Source: Diphasiastrum complanatum
Taxonomy: Eukaryota; Streptophyta; Lycopodiopsida; Lycopodiales; Lycopodiaceae
Direction of reading: 5' to 3'
Assembly: GCA_029204225.1 (NCBI GenBank)
Contig: CM055094.1
Location: 15,380,928-15,444,927 of the forward strand
Length of the DNA: 64,000 nt
Positions 22,296-34,070 of this stretch are shown one piece after another; position 1 is the stretch's first letter; every line of letters begins with the position of its first letter. The notes beneath the pieces were generated by a model, which worked only from the letters and a program-made list of their open reading frames with translations, was not told the DNA's origin and did not search any database. The position numbers and the translations under genes were made by a program.

Positions 22296-25200
22296 ATGGC
22301 TTCCAATGGTGGGATCATGCTAGAGTCTAGTGAAAGGTTGAGTTCATCAAACTACTCTACTTGGAAAGTGAGGATGGAGTCCTTACTTGAGTTGAATGAA
22401 CTCATGGACATAGTTGCAGAAATTGAAGAGAGACCTCTCACACTTCAAGAGCAACAAAGGTTTGATAAGAAGGCCAAAAGGGCTCTTCATATCATTAAAA
22501 TGAATGTTACAAATGAACTTCTCAAGGAAGTTGGAAAGTGTCAAAGTGCAAGTGAGGCATGGAATGCCTTAAAGAAGCTCTTTGAATCAAAGTCCACATC
22601 TAGGGTATTGACCCTAAGGAGACAAATATTTTCTAGTAGGCAAAGAGAGGGTGAAAGTGCTCATGCATTTATCTTGAGAGTTAAGTCCCTAAGTAATGAT
22701 TTAGCATGCATTGATGAGAACATAAAAGATGGTGAAATAGTCCAAGTTATGTTGAATGGTTTGCTAAATGAACATGCTAACCTTGTGCAAAGTTTTGCCA
22801 TTCAAAGAGTCTTGCCAAGTGTGGTTGACTTGCAAGAAATCTTATTGGCTGAAGAACATAGGTTGCAATCAAAGCTTGATGGTGCATCCTTGCAAGGTGG
22901 AGGTGAAGAGGCTTTCTTCACAAAAGGCAAATTCAAGGGCAAAGGTAAAGGCAAAGGGAAATGGTCCAAAGGTGGTAACTTTGATCATGATGATCACTCT
23001 TCCTCTTCCTCTTCTACTAAGAACAATAAGTCAAAGTTCAAGTGCTTTTATTGTGGGATAAAAGGTCATTTTGCAAATGAATGTTATAAGAAGAAAAGAG
23101 AGCAAGGAGAGAGGCAAGGAAATCTTACAATAGATGAGGAAGAACATAACACATGTGAATCACTTGTTATGACTTCAAGTTTGTTAGCCAACATAGATGA
23201 TAATGATCCTTGGTGGATTGATAGTGGAGCCTCATCTCACATGACAAGACATAAGGAATACTTTACATCCTTATTGTCTTATGAGAGAGAAGGTAACATC
23301 ATCTACACTGCAAATGATGGTCAATGTGACATCAAAGGCATAGGCACTATTCCTATTTCCCTTTCAACAAATAGGAAAGCAAATCTTGAAAATGTTTTGT
23401 ACATTCCTTCAATCACTAAGAATTTGCTTAGTGTAAGTCAAATGATTGACAAAGGACTTGATGTGGAGTTCATTGGAGATGCATGTTTGATAAGTAAATG
23501 TGGATCCTTGATTGCTCAAGGTAGGAGGCATGGTAAACTTTTCAAGCTTGATGCATGTGTGATCTCTAATCATGAAGGATGTATGGCTAGGGAGCAATTG
23601 ACAAACCAAGAAGTTTGGCACAAGAGGTTGGGCCATCCCAACTTCAAATCTTTGGAGGTAATGGCAAAGAAAGAGCTTGTTCTTGGTCTCCCTAAAAGTC
23701 TTGTTGCAAACAATAGTGTTTGTGAACATTGTGCCTTGTCCAAATCTCATAGACTTGCTTATTCTAGATCTACTTCTAGATCTAAAGAAGCTTTTCAACT
23801 TGTGCATTCTGATATTCATTCTTCTAGTACAACTAGCAATGGTGGGGCAAAGATGTATGCAACTTTCATTGATGACTTTAGTAGGTATACTTGGATCTAT
23901 CTTCTTAAAAGTAAGGATGAAGTGTTTGCTGCATTTGTCAAGTTCAAGAATGAAATGGAAAACCAATTCAATACAAAGATCAAATGCTTAAGATCTGATA
24001 ATGGAGGGGAATACACCTCAAATAGGTTCAAAGACTTTTGTATAGCACATGGGATTAAGAGGGAGATGTCTAGTCCTAGGACTCCACAACATAATGGAGT
24101 GGCCGAGAGGAAGAATAGAACCCTTTGTGAATGTGCCAAGGCAATGAGACTACATGCTAATCTTGCTAAGTCTGTTTGGGGGGAAGCTTTAGCATGTGCT
24201 AACTATCTATGTAATAGATGGACAAGTGCTTCCTTGGATGGTAAAACTCCTCATGAGGTTCTTTATGGTAGAAGGCCGAGTGTCAAGCATTGTAGGATCT
24301 TTGGATGTACATGTTTTGTCAATATCACACTTGATGATAGAACTAAAGAAGATCCTTCATCAAAGAAGGGTGTGTTTGTTGGCTATAGTGAAGTAAGCAA
24401 GGCTTACAAAGTGTACATTCCTTCTACAAAGAAAGTTGTCATAAGTAGGGATGTCATCTTTCATGAAGAGAATGTTTCCAATGTTGTTGATGTTGATGTT
24501 GATGTGCCTACTAATCATCATGATGTGCAAGATGTCTTGGATGAAGATGGAGATGCCACTCCAAAGCAAACTTCAAGGAAGACTCAAAGGCAAAGGGCTA
24601 AGCCATCAAGGCTAACCTATGATGAAAAAGGAAAGCAAGTGGTGGACAACTCTAACTTTGCTTTTCTTACCTCTTTTGATGAACCAACTTGTGTAGGTGA
24701 AGCAATTCAAAAGAAGGAATGGATCCAAGCCATGGATCATGAGCATCAAGCACTCATCAAAAGCAACACATGGAGGTTGGTAAAGCTTCCAAAGGACAAG
24801 AAGGCAATTGGTTGTAAGTGGATCTTCAAGATCAAGACAAATCAAGATGGATCAATCAATAAGTACAAGGCAAGGTTGGTGGCAAAGGGGTATGCTCAAG
24901 AATATGGTATTGACTATGATGAGACCTTTGCACCCGTGGCAAAGATGGTAACTATTCGAATCCTAATCTCTCTTGCAACTCTTTATGATTGGGATATGTG
25001 GCAAATGGATGTTACTAATGCCTTCTTGAATGGTGATCTTGAAGAAGATATTTACATGGAGCAACCCGAGGGCTATGTTTCACATGATGAGCCTAATCAT
25101 GTGTGCTATCTCCAAAAGAGTTTGTATGGGCTAAAGCAAGCACCAAGGAGTTGGTATGCTAAGCTCAATTCCTTCTTACTTTCTCAAAACTTTGTTATGA

Positions 25201-26249
25201 GTGAGTATGATCATTCTCTCTACTTTAGATTGAATGAAAATGATATCACTTTACTTTTGATCTATGTTGATGACATTATCTTAAGTGGTGGTAACAGTCT
25301 AGATATAGATGAAATCAAGATGGCACTCAAAAGAGAGTTTGAAATTCAAGATCTTGGTAAACTTCATTATATCTTAGGAATAGAGATTATTAGAACTTCT
25401 AAATCTACATTCATATGTCAAGAAAAGTATGTTAACTCTATTCTAAAAAGGTTTCATATGGAAGATTGTAAAGTTGTTTCTACTCCTATGGAATCAAATG
25501 TAAAGCTAACTACAAGAAGTAATGAAAGATCCTTCAAGGACATTACTCTCTATAGAAAGCTAATAGGATCTCTTATATGGTTAACCATCACAAGACCTGA
25601 TCTAAGCTTTGTGGTTGGTAAACTAAGTCAATTTATGCAAGATCCTAGTGAGGCTCATTGGAAGCTAGGAAAGAGAGTACTTAGATACATCTCGGGATCT
25701 AGAGATTTTGGCATCTTGTATGGAGGTACTACACCTAACCTTTGTGGATTTTTAGATTCAGATTTTGCAGGTGATCAAATGGATAGGAAGTCAACAAGTG
25801 CCTTTGCAATCTATCTTGGAGATGGAGTGGTCTCATGGCTATCAAAGAAGCAACCAACTATCTCTCTATCTTCCACCGAAGCCGAGTACAAGGCATTAAC
25901 AACATGCACCAAGGAGATTCTTTGGATCAAGAGGATGTTATTGGATCTTCACTTGCTGGAACCAGAGAAGACTCCAATCATACTTTGTGATAACCTTTCA
26001 GCCCAAAGCTTGGCAAGCAATCCTGTTTTTCATGCAAGGAGCAAGCACATTGAGATTGCTCACCATTTTGTGAGAGATCAAGTCATTGCCAAAGAGGTGG
26101 AGCTTCAACATGTCTCTTCAAAGGAGTGTGTGGCTGATATCTTCACCAAACCATTGGGAAAGGACCTATATTTAATGCATAGATCTAATATTGGAATGTG
26201 CTCAAAGACTATGTTGAAACTAGCATCCAATGTTGAAGAGGGAGTGTGA
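22296..26249 (+). CDS. Copia gag-pol polyprotein, intact
   Basis: A single 1317-codon frame. Gag of the UBN2 type opens it, with GLL and LQEILLAEE landmarks. A CCHC knuckle, CFYCGIKGHFANEC, begins near residue 250, and the protease site DSGASSHM is at residues 309-316. The GAG-pre-integrase segment (VWHKRLGHPNF, CEHC) follows. The integrase triad Asp-Asp-Glu appears in HSDIHS, RSDNGGEY and NGVAERKN. RT has AFLNGDLEEDIYM and the YVDDIIL active site, and RNase H has DSDFAGD, SLSSTEAEYKAL and ARSKHIEIAHHFVR. The polyprotein supplies capsid, protease, integrase and RT/RNase H. The stop codon lies in the first bases of the 3' LTR. No frameshift was seen. Confidence 0.97.
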   Translation: MASNGGIMLESSERLSSSNYSTWKVRMESLLELNELMDIVAEIEERPLTLQEQQRFDKKAKRALHIIKMNVTNELLKEVGKCQSASEAWNALKKLFESKSTSRVLTLRRQIFSSRQREGESAHAFILRVKSLSNDLACIDENIKDGEIVQVMLNGLLNEHANLVQSFAIQRVLPSVVDLQEILLAEEHRLQSKLDGASLQGGGEEAFFTKGKFKGKGKGKGKWSKGGNFDHDDHSSSSSSTKNNKSKFKCFYCGIKGHFANECYKKKREQGERQGNLTIDEEEHNTCESLVMTSSLLANIDDNDPWWIDSGASSHMTRHKEYFTSLLSYEREGNIIYTANDGQCDIKGIGTIPISLSTNRKANLENVLYIPSITKNLLSVSQMIDKGLDVEFIGDACLISKCGSLIAQGRRHGKLFKLDACVISNHEGCMAREQLTNQEVWHKRLGHPNFKSLEVMAKKELVLGLPKSLVANNSVCEHCALSKSHRLAYSRSTSRSKEAFQLVHSDIHSSSTTSNGGAKMYATFIDDFSRYTWIYLLKSKDEVFAAFVKFKNEMENQFNTKIKCLRSDNGGEYTSNRFKDFCIAHGIKREMSSPRTPQHNGVAERKNRTLCECAKAMRLHANLAKSVWGEALACANYLCNRWTSASLDGKTPHEVLYGRRPSVKHCRIFGCTCFVNITLDDRTKEDPSSKKGVFVGYSEVSKAYKVYIPSTKKVVISRDVIFHEENVSNVVDVDVDVPTNHHDVQDVLDEDGDATPKQTSRKTQRQRAKPSRLTYDEKGKQVVDNSNFAFLTSFDEPTCVGEAIQKKEWIQAMDHEHQALIKSNTWRLVKLPKDKKAIGCKWIFKIKTNQDGSINKYKARLVAKGYAQEYGIDYDETFAPVAKMVTIRILISLATLYDWDMWQMDVTNAFLNGDLEEDIYMEQPEGYVSHDEPNHVCYLQKSLYGLKQAPRSWYAKLNSFLLSQNFVMSEYDHSLYFRLNENDITLLLIYVDDIILSGGNSLDIDEIKMALKREFEIQDLGKLHYILGIEIIRTSKSTFICQEKYVNSILKRFHMEDCKVVSTPMESNVKLTTRSNERSFKDITLYRKLIGSLIWLTITRPDLSFVVGKLSQFMQDPSEAHWKLGKRVLRYISGSRDFGILYGGTTPNLCGFLDSDFAGDQMDRKSTSAFAIYLGDGVVSWLSKKQPTISLSSTEAEYKALTTCTKEILWIKRMLLDLHLLEPEKTPIILCDNLSAQSLASNPVFHARSKHIEIAHHFVRDQVIAKEVELQHVSSKECVADIFTKPLGKDLYLMHRSNIGMCSKTMLKLASNVEEGV
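26233..26244 (+). promoter_or_regulatory. Polypurine tract
   Basis: GAAGAGGGAG immediately precedes the 3' LTR. It is the expected plus-strand primer and also encodes the last Glu-Glu-Gly of the polyprotein. Confidence 0.85.
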
Positions 26250-26899
26250 AAATTGTCAACATTTCCTAGCTAGTTTGAGGCCTAAATTGGCTAAAATTGT
26301 AAATAGTTTTGGTTCTGGAGTTTTGCACGTGTGAACCAGGCCACAATGTTTTTATTTACTGTATTTTTTCAGTATGATGAAGTGTCAAACTTCATACCCT
26401 TCAAAATGAGACCATTTTGATGTATTTTGGTCATATAAGCCATTTTTAGCTATTTTTCCTATATAGGGAATATCTAGGGTCAAGTACCTTCTAGAGAGAG
26501 GAGAGAGAGTCATCTTCCTCATCCATAAATAGTAGGGAAGTCGTGGAGAACAGGTTGGAGAAACCTTTTGTATGCTTCATTGAGATCAATAGATCATTGT
26601 CATTGTTTCTTCCTCCATTGAGAGCATTGTTGTGTGTATTGTCTTCAAGCTATTGTGTATGATCTTAGGTGCTTTCCAAAAGTGATAGGCTGATGTATTA
26701 TGGACTGTATAATGCTATTTTGGGCCGCACTTGATGTTTATGGAAGTTTCCATTTGTGATAAATGCTTTTTGATCAAGTTCTTTGCATTCTAGGTAGCAT
26801 AGAATGTGTTGCCAATTCCTAGCTTATGTAGTTTGGAGTGCAAGCATTCAAGCCAATGATCTTGGAGTTTAGATCCACTTAGGATCTGTATTTTTCACA
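26245..26899 (+). repeat. Copia 3' LTR
   Basis: 655 bp, equal in length to the 5' LTR and identical except for two transitions. It carries the polyprotein stop codon in its first five bases. Confidence 0.97.
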
Positions 26900-27119
26900 C
26901 TGTGGTCCAATCACAATTGTTTGTTTTTCCCGGTGGGATATCTGAAAATCACGAAAATTTGGCCGGGAAAGTTAAATACAATTTCCGTCTGTCAGCCACT
27001 GTTACAGTTCGTCACAGATGGACACCATTCATTGGGACACATAAGCGTTGAAAGTGTGCGAAGTCAAAAATAGCATCTTGATAAAGGGCCCATTTTGAGT
27101 TCTAATATCCCCTAATGAA

Positions 27120-28920
27120 ATACTTTCGACCTAGATACGAAGATCGAAATGTGGTGTGCTTCTACTATGATAGGCACATATGAATCTACAACGAATCACA
27201 AACACATGGTGGTCATACTATGTTTTAAAATATGCAATGAAATCAGAACCTATAAGACAACTAAATTTGAATGCATCTGATGCGAAAAGAACAGGATTGA
27301 ATCATTCAGACAAAAACGTGTTGAAATTGATATCTAGTTATGTTTTGACAAAATCAATATCCTTATCAGATTTTAGTTTCATGTGTTTACAAATCCCTAT
27401 CATCAAGAGAAGCGAAGCAATCCAATACATAGATAGTTCTCCACCAGATTTGCGTCAAACATACTACGTGACATCATTCGAAATGAAAAAGATATCGAAT
27501 GCTACATTGAACATTACACAAACAAACAGATGCTTCAAGATCAGCAACGACAACAGGTCATGAATATTCTATTGCAACACAAATCGTTCTGTCATGACCC
27601 ATTATTTCAAGTTGTATCTGAACAAGCAGATATCTTTTGCAACTGATACCAAAAGTGCATTAGGTATTTTACGCAAATTTCAATCTTTTGAAAATACTTC
27701 GTTGACCAGGGAACAACAAATTGTCTTTGATGTCAAAAACTTCAGGTATTTTTGTGCTTTCAGGTATGCCTGGAAAGTGGAAAAACACACTTGATAAAAT
27801 ATCTCACGTACTCGCTATGAAAAACTGAATAAATCTGTATTGCTTTGTGCTTTTACTGGTGCCGCAACATCAAGACTGAGCAAACATGCAACGACAGTGC
27901 ACAATGTGTTTTCCATTCCCATGAATGGCTTATATATACGAAATTTAATGCCTACTGATCTGTGTTTCATAACAATACTTGTCATTGGCTTTATTATCAT
28001 AAACAAAATGTCTATGATGACAACACAAACATTATGACTTGTTGTGCTTCAAATAAATCAAATAAATTCCTAACCATGTCATTCACCTTTTAAAAATTTC
28101 ATATTATTATTAGTGGGTGATCAAGCACAACTACCAGCAATATGTAGACATCGAACATAAACTTTGTACTCCATATGTCATGTTTCGACATCTACATATT
28201 GGAAAATGGCTACTCAAATGCATTTGAATTATTTGATTAGACATTTGTCTGACATTTTGTACCTATCATTTTTTAACACAATACGATTTAGAAGACCAAC
28301 TATGGAAGAAATCGATAACACATTGAACAAAAGAATTATTTTAGAAGACCAACTTTTGCAAATGATCAACTTTCATGTCACAATCATTTGTACACATAAA
28401 GAAGATCATGTAAGAAAATATAACAAATATGTGTTACAAAAAATCTTCCAAGAACATGACATTATTAAAGTGCCCATGAAAACAAATGCATCATATAATG
28501 TGAACTTGAAGTCATGGCTTGAAGATATAAAGTGTCACCAATTGAAAGAAATAGCCAAGAATGCAAAAGTTATGGTTCTTGCTAATTTAGACTTACAAAA
28601 TGGAGTTATCAATGGAGCAACTGGAACAGTCGAAGATTTTGTGTGTTCCAAAACTACCAAGGAGATAGTTTCTATCTCACTATAAATTGATGCATCTAAT
28701 AAAAAAATAAAAAATTACTCCATCTATGGTGTGTAAAATTAGATACGATTCAAAGACCTATTACAAATATACATTTCCACTCACATTAGGATATGCTATT
28801 ACAGCTCACAACTTGCAAGGCTCAACAATCTCTAGCAATGCTTTACTTGACATTCAAAAAGCATTTTGTCCAGGCCTAACCTATGTCAAAACATATTCAT
28901 TACATGAAAATTAACTCTCG
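27120..28920 (+). pseudogene. Helitron Rep C-terminal part and PIF1-type helicase, decayed
   Basis: 27180-27563 reads NLQRITNTWWSYYVLKYAMKSEP, which fits the Helitron Rep motif with Tyr-x-x-Lys-Tyr, followed by a segment like the region after Rep. A Walker A-like GMPG then SGKT is split by a one-base shift near 27770. AFTGAATSRL and TVHNVFSIP fit PIF1 motifs near 27850-27920. LANLDLQNGVINGATGTV (28580-28630) and LTLGYAITAHNLQGSTI (28775-28830) are late PIF1 helicase motifs. Rep would nick and join DNA and the helicase unwind it in rolling-circle transposition. Many stops make it inactive. Confidence 0.75.
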
Positions 28921-30060
28921 ATGATTTTCATCCAATTACAACTGTTATAACTCAACAAAATATCTTGTCAGTGTAATTTCTATTTAATCGATACAAATTT
29001 GAATATTTGCCATTCTTGAAAATAGATTAGGTACCTGTATTTGCAACATTCGCTTCTAGCATTTATTTTGAGTATATTGTATCTAAAGCGTGTGTTTGCA
29101 ATTTTCTACTTTTTTTTAAAAACAAGAAATCGACATGACACTATAGGAGATTTCAGAGGCTGAAGAGGTACACGATTTTCATTTTGTTTATTAATAAAAT
29201 TTAATTTTTTCAAAAATATACAACTAGCTTTTTGCCATTCCATTCTATCACCATGATTAACAAACTCGAATTCTATGATAGTTGTTTCGCAAATTGAAAG
29301 AGGAAATGAAGACATCTCAAGTTGTGTCCTCTGAGCAATTTGATGAGATATGCATCTATCCTTCTACACGACAAATGTTCCTCTTGAATGCATGTGGTGT
29401 CGAACCAATCGAATACCGAAACGGCTTCTATAGCAGTATACAGTGAGTACTTTTATAACAACGCAAAGACACACTAGAGAAGCTTATGTCCATGAGCATC
29501 ATGGAGATCCTATAGAAGGTACACAATTCCATTTTCTTTTGTTTTCATCCATTTCGTATGTTGTTTCTTATTGTTTGCAATTTGTATTCCAAGCTCAATA
29601 CTAACAAATAGACCTGCTATTCAACATTTCGAAGCTCACTGGAACAAAGGTTATTATGCGATATGGAATTTGTACTTTGAATATAACATTGTTTTTTCTA
29701 AATGGAGGGGAATGACATGTGCAAACTTGAATGTTATTAGCATCGATTTTGGTAGACAACCTGCACACATCTCATAAACAAGAGTGCGCCTCACTGATGG
29801 CTCGATTTCGATTGATATTGCCTTGAAAATCCTAGAAAAAAGAGACCATTGATGCATCAACCATTGCAACAACTGATTCACAGGTTTGTAACCTTCAATT
29901 ACTGTAAATCACATTTTGCTATTCATACAGATTCTTATGCATCTAAATACGAATTGCATACTGACATAACAGCCCATGGATTTGCAAATTTCATGATGAA
30001 CATTGCAACCACTATCTTCTAGCATAGAGGTATGTGTGAAGGATTTCAGATCATTAAGAT
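28921..30060 (+). other. Exon-like remnants after the helicase
   Basis: 29307-29441 gives an open stretch from ATG with SEQFDEICIYPSTRQMFLL, ending at a GTGAGT donor-like site. 29571-29770 gives another open stretch containing WRGMTCANLNVISIDFG. These may be the 3' part of the Helitron gene or captured host exons. No family was recognised. Confidence 0.3.
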
Positions 30061-30099
30061 CCAATCCACTTGAAAGATCTCTGGTTAGAAAGAGAAATA

Positions 30100-30830
30100 C
30101 ACTACCAATCTCACCAATGTAGAAAAATCAGCACTCCTCTTGAATAACATCTCAAAATGTGTCCTTCCATCCAAAATCCACCTATTGCACAAGAAATTGG
30201 CACACAACAAAGCTTGATCCCAAAATGGTTTGTCAAGATTAGCACTTAACCTCATAGCTTTAGCACTTTCACATAAAGTCCTATTCTTCCTTTCAGGCAC
30301 TCCATTTTGTTGTGGGGTCCTTGATGTTTTATACTCCCTCTTAATCCCATGCTCATCACAAAAAGCCTTGAACTTGGTAGATATGTACTCACCACCATTG
30401 TCACTCCTTAAGCACTTGATCCTTGTGGAGAATTGGTTCTCCCTTGCATTCTTGAACTTGATAAAGACATCATACACTTCATCCTTGCTCTTTAGTAGGT
30501 AGATCCAACAAAATCTACTAAAATCATCAATGAATGTTACATACATCTTAGCTCCACTATTGCTAATTCGAATGTACAAGATGAAAAGGCTTTGTAGATC
30601 TAGATATAGATTTAGTATAAGGTAGAATATGTGACTTAGACAAAAGCACAAGACTCACAAACATGTTTGATGCCACTTAAGGAACTTGGAAGACCTATCA
30701 CAATCTTCTTCCTAGCCATTACCTCCAAAGACTTGAAGTTTAGGTGTCCCATCCTTTTATGCCAAACCTCTTGAATATGTATTTGCTCCCTTGCAACACA
30801 TCCAACCATGCTTCGAATGGGAATCCATAT
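30100..30830 (-). pseudogene. Copia integrase fragment
   Basis: Minus strand. The GAG-pre-integrase part (VWHKRMGHLNFKSLEVMARK, then CESC) covers about 30830-30650. The integrase core covers 30600-30110, with FIDDFSRFCWIYLLKSKDEV, LRSDNGGEYIS and NGVPERKNRTLCE. It is close in sequence to the intact Copia at 22.3-26.2 kb. Both ends are missing, so it is an internal fragment inserted between Helitron pieces. Confidence 0.9.
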
Positions 30831-30939
30831 TTACAGACCTTTGTAGTTTCCGTGCAAGTTTTGATTCTACAAGATGATCAGCAAAGATGTATTTGTTTCC
30901 GCACAACAAGTTTGTATAATTGTTTTTAGGTTGGATCTG

Positions 30940-32470
30940 ATGGAATTTTTTTAAAAAAAATTGCGTGCGTCATATTTGGCGGGAATAAATGCTTTGATTT
31001 CATTTTTGATTCTTGTCACATCTTTTTTGTTGACCCATAGCATGACATGAGCATGCACGGAACCATCACTTGTCAATGTTAGAAAGAAATTTGGCAAGCC
31101 TTAGTACCTGACCATTGCTAGCAAGTCCTTGAAATTCCATCTATGCCATGATGGTGTTCTAGGATTTCACGTGGCAAAGAAAATTTCAACGCATTTTTGA
31201 AAATTTCTTCTCCATTTGCTTGTGGATGTTTGTGACAAAATCAATTATGTCTTTTTGTAACACAATATATGGCACCTTTGACGTGATCATAATTGCTTGT
31301 CTTATTTGATACATCACAAGTAAGTATGGTGGGAATAATGTAAATGGTGAAAACAACGATCCTGCTCTCATTTTTATGTAGTCCACATAACGTATTTTTC
31401 CATCGTAATATCCATGTCCAAATGGAAAAAAAATGGAAAGATTGCACTTTGTAGAGTGATGAACATTTTTTCTTCAGCTATGAATGGCAGGCCGGATATT
31501 TTGGTTCTCCATATTGATGTGTCATCCCTTTTATGCATCGAAATCTCTTAATCGTAAATTTGAATATGTATATATGTCATTTTTCTGAATATAATGTGTT
31601 TTGCTACAAGGCATTATGTCCTTTAGCAATATGTACACGCGTTCAAATGGATCGCTTGTAATGTTTTGAAATCTATCAATTTTTTGATCGATGCCAATGA
31701 TATGAATGGCAAGCTCCGAGTTTCAAAGCCATATTTATATAAACTCAAAAATGTTTGCAAGTTTGGATTGTGCACATTTTGTATCTCTTCCATCTCCTGA
31801 TTCCATTCGCATTTGTTCAAGTTGCAAGCGATAAGACTATCAAATAATGATCTCTTTGCAATAAAGCCTATCACGAACGAGTTAATAAGCCTGTCACATC
31901 TATCGAAACATCTATGATGGATAACATTGTAAGTTCGATACATGTACTTTTAGAATGGGATCGTATGTATGCAAAAGAAAAAAAGACTACGCATTTTATT
32001 CTATATGGACAAGCTTTACACAAAGCGCAAGTATGCCAACTCATTTGTTTCTTATCAGCATATGTATTCTCCCACATAAATGTGTTAGCTATTGCATATG
32101 GTGGGATGGCTCAACCCATAGTCTTAGCTTTCATGTCGCATCTTTGACTGAAAAATGCGACATTCCCGCAAATTGAACAACATTGCATTAGATTAATGGT
32201 GTTATTGCAAATGTTTTTCCACATAGTTTGATACTTGGTTACGTTGAACCACCCATCAATGTAAGGCATGAATTTTTTTTCTTTTTTTGTATGACTTTTT
32301 CTCTTGCCACTTTGCGTCGTTCAACCAATGTTTGTTTTAATCGTAATCGTAGTTGGTGATGCATAATTGCTAACTTTGATAAGGCAGATATGAAGCGAGA
32401 AATAAATTTCGACTTCTTTTGAGATTCTGTCGATTTCAATTTGCCAATCGTTGAAAGAATCATATGCTAA
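30940..32470 (-). pseudogene. Helitron Rep N-terminal part, opposite strand
   Basis: On the minus strand around 31130-30970 the reading is DLLAMVRY, a stop, GLPNFFLTLTSDGSVHAHVMLWV. HAHVMLW fits the HUH (His-x-His) motif of Helitron Rep, and the preceding FFLTLTSD fits the motif before it. Farther upstream, 32463-31200, are Lys/Arg-rich and Cys-containing open stretches (QCCSICGNVAFFSQRC) that could be the N-terminal region, broken by stops. It faces the Rep C-terminus and helicase at 27.1-28.9 kb, which are on the plus strand. Confidence 0.6.
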
Positions 32471-34070
32471 ATTTTGCTTCACACTAAATCATTGCATAAT
32501 TGACAATCAAATGAAGCATTTTTCATGTGTGAATCAATCTCTAGAAAAGTATATAAAACTAGCAAACATATTGACAAGGGCAACATACCTATTTACGAAC
32601 CAATAAATTAAAAAATTGTCAATTCTAAAACAACAACTATACAACACATGTATTGTCATCAATTAATTAAAACAAGTTGCAAAAAAAGATATCTTCATGC
32701 TGTAATAAATAGGTTAGAAAAACAAATCTTTCAAAAGCTACCAACTATGAAATTCATATTTCAAAGAATCCTAAAAAAATCTATTAAATTGTAAAACTTT
32801 TGATCACAAAACAACAAGTAAAGAATGTAGCTATTATCATTATTATAACAAAGCAAGTTGCATAAGATATTATCTTTATAATGTAACAAATACCTTGGAA
32901 GAAAAACATGAATAGCTTGAAAAAAAAAAGGATTCTTTCAAATATCGACAATTATGGAATTTACATGTGAAAGAATTGCAAGAAAATTTTGTAAAGTATT
33001 TGACATTTTCCAATATCATTAGCCATTATTAGAAGAAGTTAGCTGTTAGAGTGCCACCTTTCTGATCAATGGTAAGATGGCAAAATGAGAGACGACAATT
33101 GTCTTCTCAAAATTATAAACTGGGAACTTCGCCTGTTTCCCAAATGCATGATGCCATAAGAAATCTGAAATTGCCAATGAATAAATTGCCATGAAAAATG
33201 TCATATACAGTACAAAGTTTTCCTTGATCTTGCAAAAAATGAAATTCAAAATTTCCATGATTGTGAACTGACATATTAATAAGATCTATTACTTATTTTT
33301 GCAAAAATTGATTTGAGCAATAGATTTTTGAATATGTATAGTGAATACAAAATTTTTAATAATCTCATACAAACTGCTTTGATAAGATTCACAATTGCAA
33401 AGCATTTTTAAAGTATGGAAAGTTAAAAGAATATTTTTTTGTTCTATCTAATTTTGAAACTTTGTATACATAGAAAACATTTGGAGCTAACCTGATAAAA
33501 AGATGTCAAGTTGTGCAGCAATTAATATTTTTAACTCGCAAGACGAATATTATAGATACTTGCACGAACCTGGACAAGTTTATGAATGCATCCTACAATA
33601 TTATGCAAACAAAAAATAGAATGATGGTGTAATTAACATCAAATTAAAAATAAACAAATTGCATAAGATGTTATCTTCATGCTATAATACATAGCTTAAA
33701 AAAAAACAAATCTTTCAAAACTTGCCAACTATGAAATTGGTATTTCAGAGGATACTAAGGAAATCTAATAAATTATAAAATGATCGATCACAAAACAACT
33801 ATAAAACACATCCTTATCATCGTTTCACAAAGCAAATTGTACAACATGTCATTTTCATAATGTAACAAGTACCTTGGAAGAAGAAGATGAATAGCTTGAA
33901 AAAAAAATGATTTTGTCAAACAACGACAATTACGGATTTTACTTGCCAAACGTTTCACATAACTAGTAGTGATATCAATGATAAGGCCTATTGTACAAAT
34001 TTCAGTTCTTAATTTGAGCATGACTCTATCTGGCTTTTCTTTCTTAGATTTAGAGTTGTTTTAGAGATTG
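32471..34070. repeat. Non-coding; direct repeat 32640-32970 / 33640-33945
   Basis: No gene is recognised. Two diverged direct copies about 1 kb apart share, in order, aaacaaatctttcaaaa, ccaactatgaaatt, aacaa-taccttggaagaa, gaatagcttgaaaaaaaa and cgacaattac. This is an old duplication in AT-rich DNA, possibly within the intron or leader of the Helitron-type element. Confidence 0.65.

Larger units (their letters stand above)
20464..26904 (+). mobile_element. Complete Ty1/Copia retrotransposon with TSD CTGTG
   Basis: The element occupies 20469-26899, flanked by the 5-bp duplication CTGTG at 20464-20468 and 26900-26904. It has two 655-bp LTRs, a tRNA-Met type primer-binding site immediately after the 5' LTR, a 1.16-kb leader, one unbroken gag-pol frame, and a purine-rich tract directly before the 3' LTR. 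The LTRs differ by two transitions by eye, so insertion was recent. It may be able to transpose, though expression cannot be judged here. Confidence 0.97.

Noticed and set aside
23409-23966. 185-codon minus-strand ORF
   Set aside because: Antisense shadow of the intact Copia gag-pol frame.
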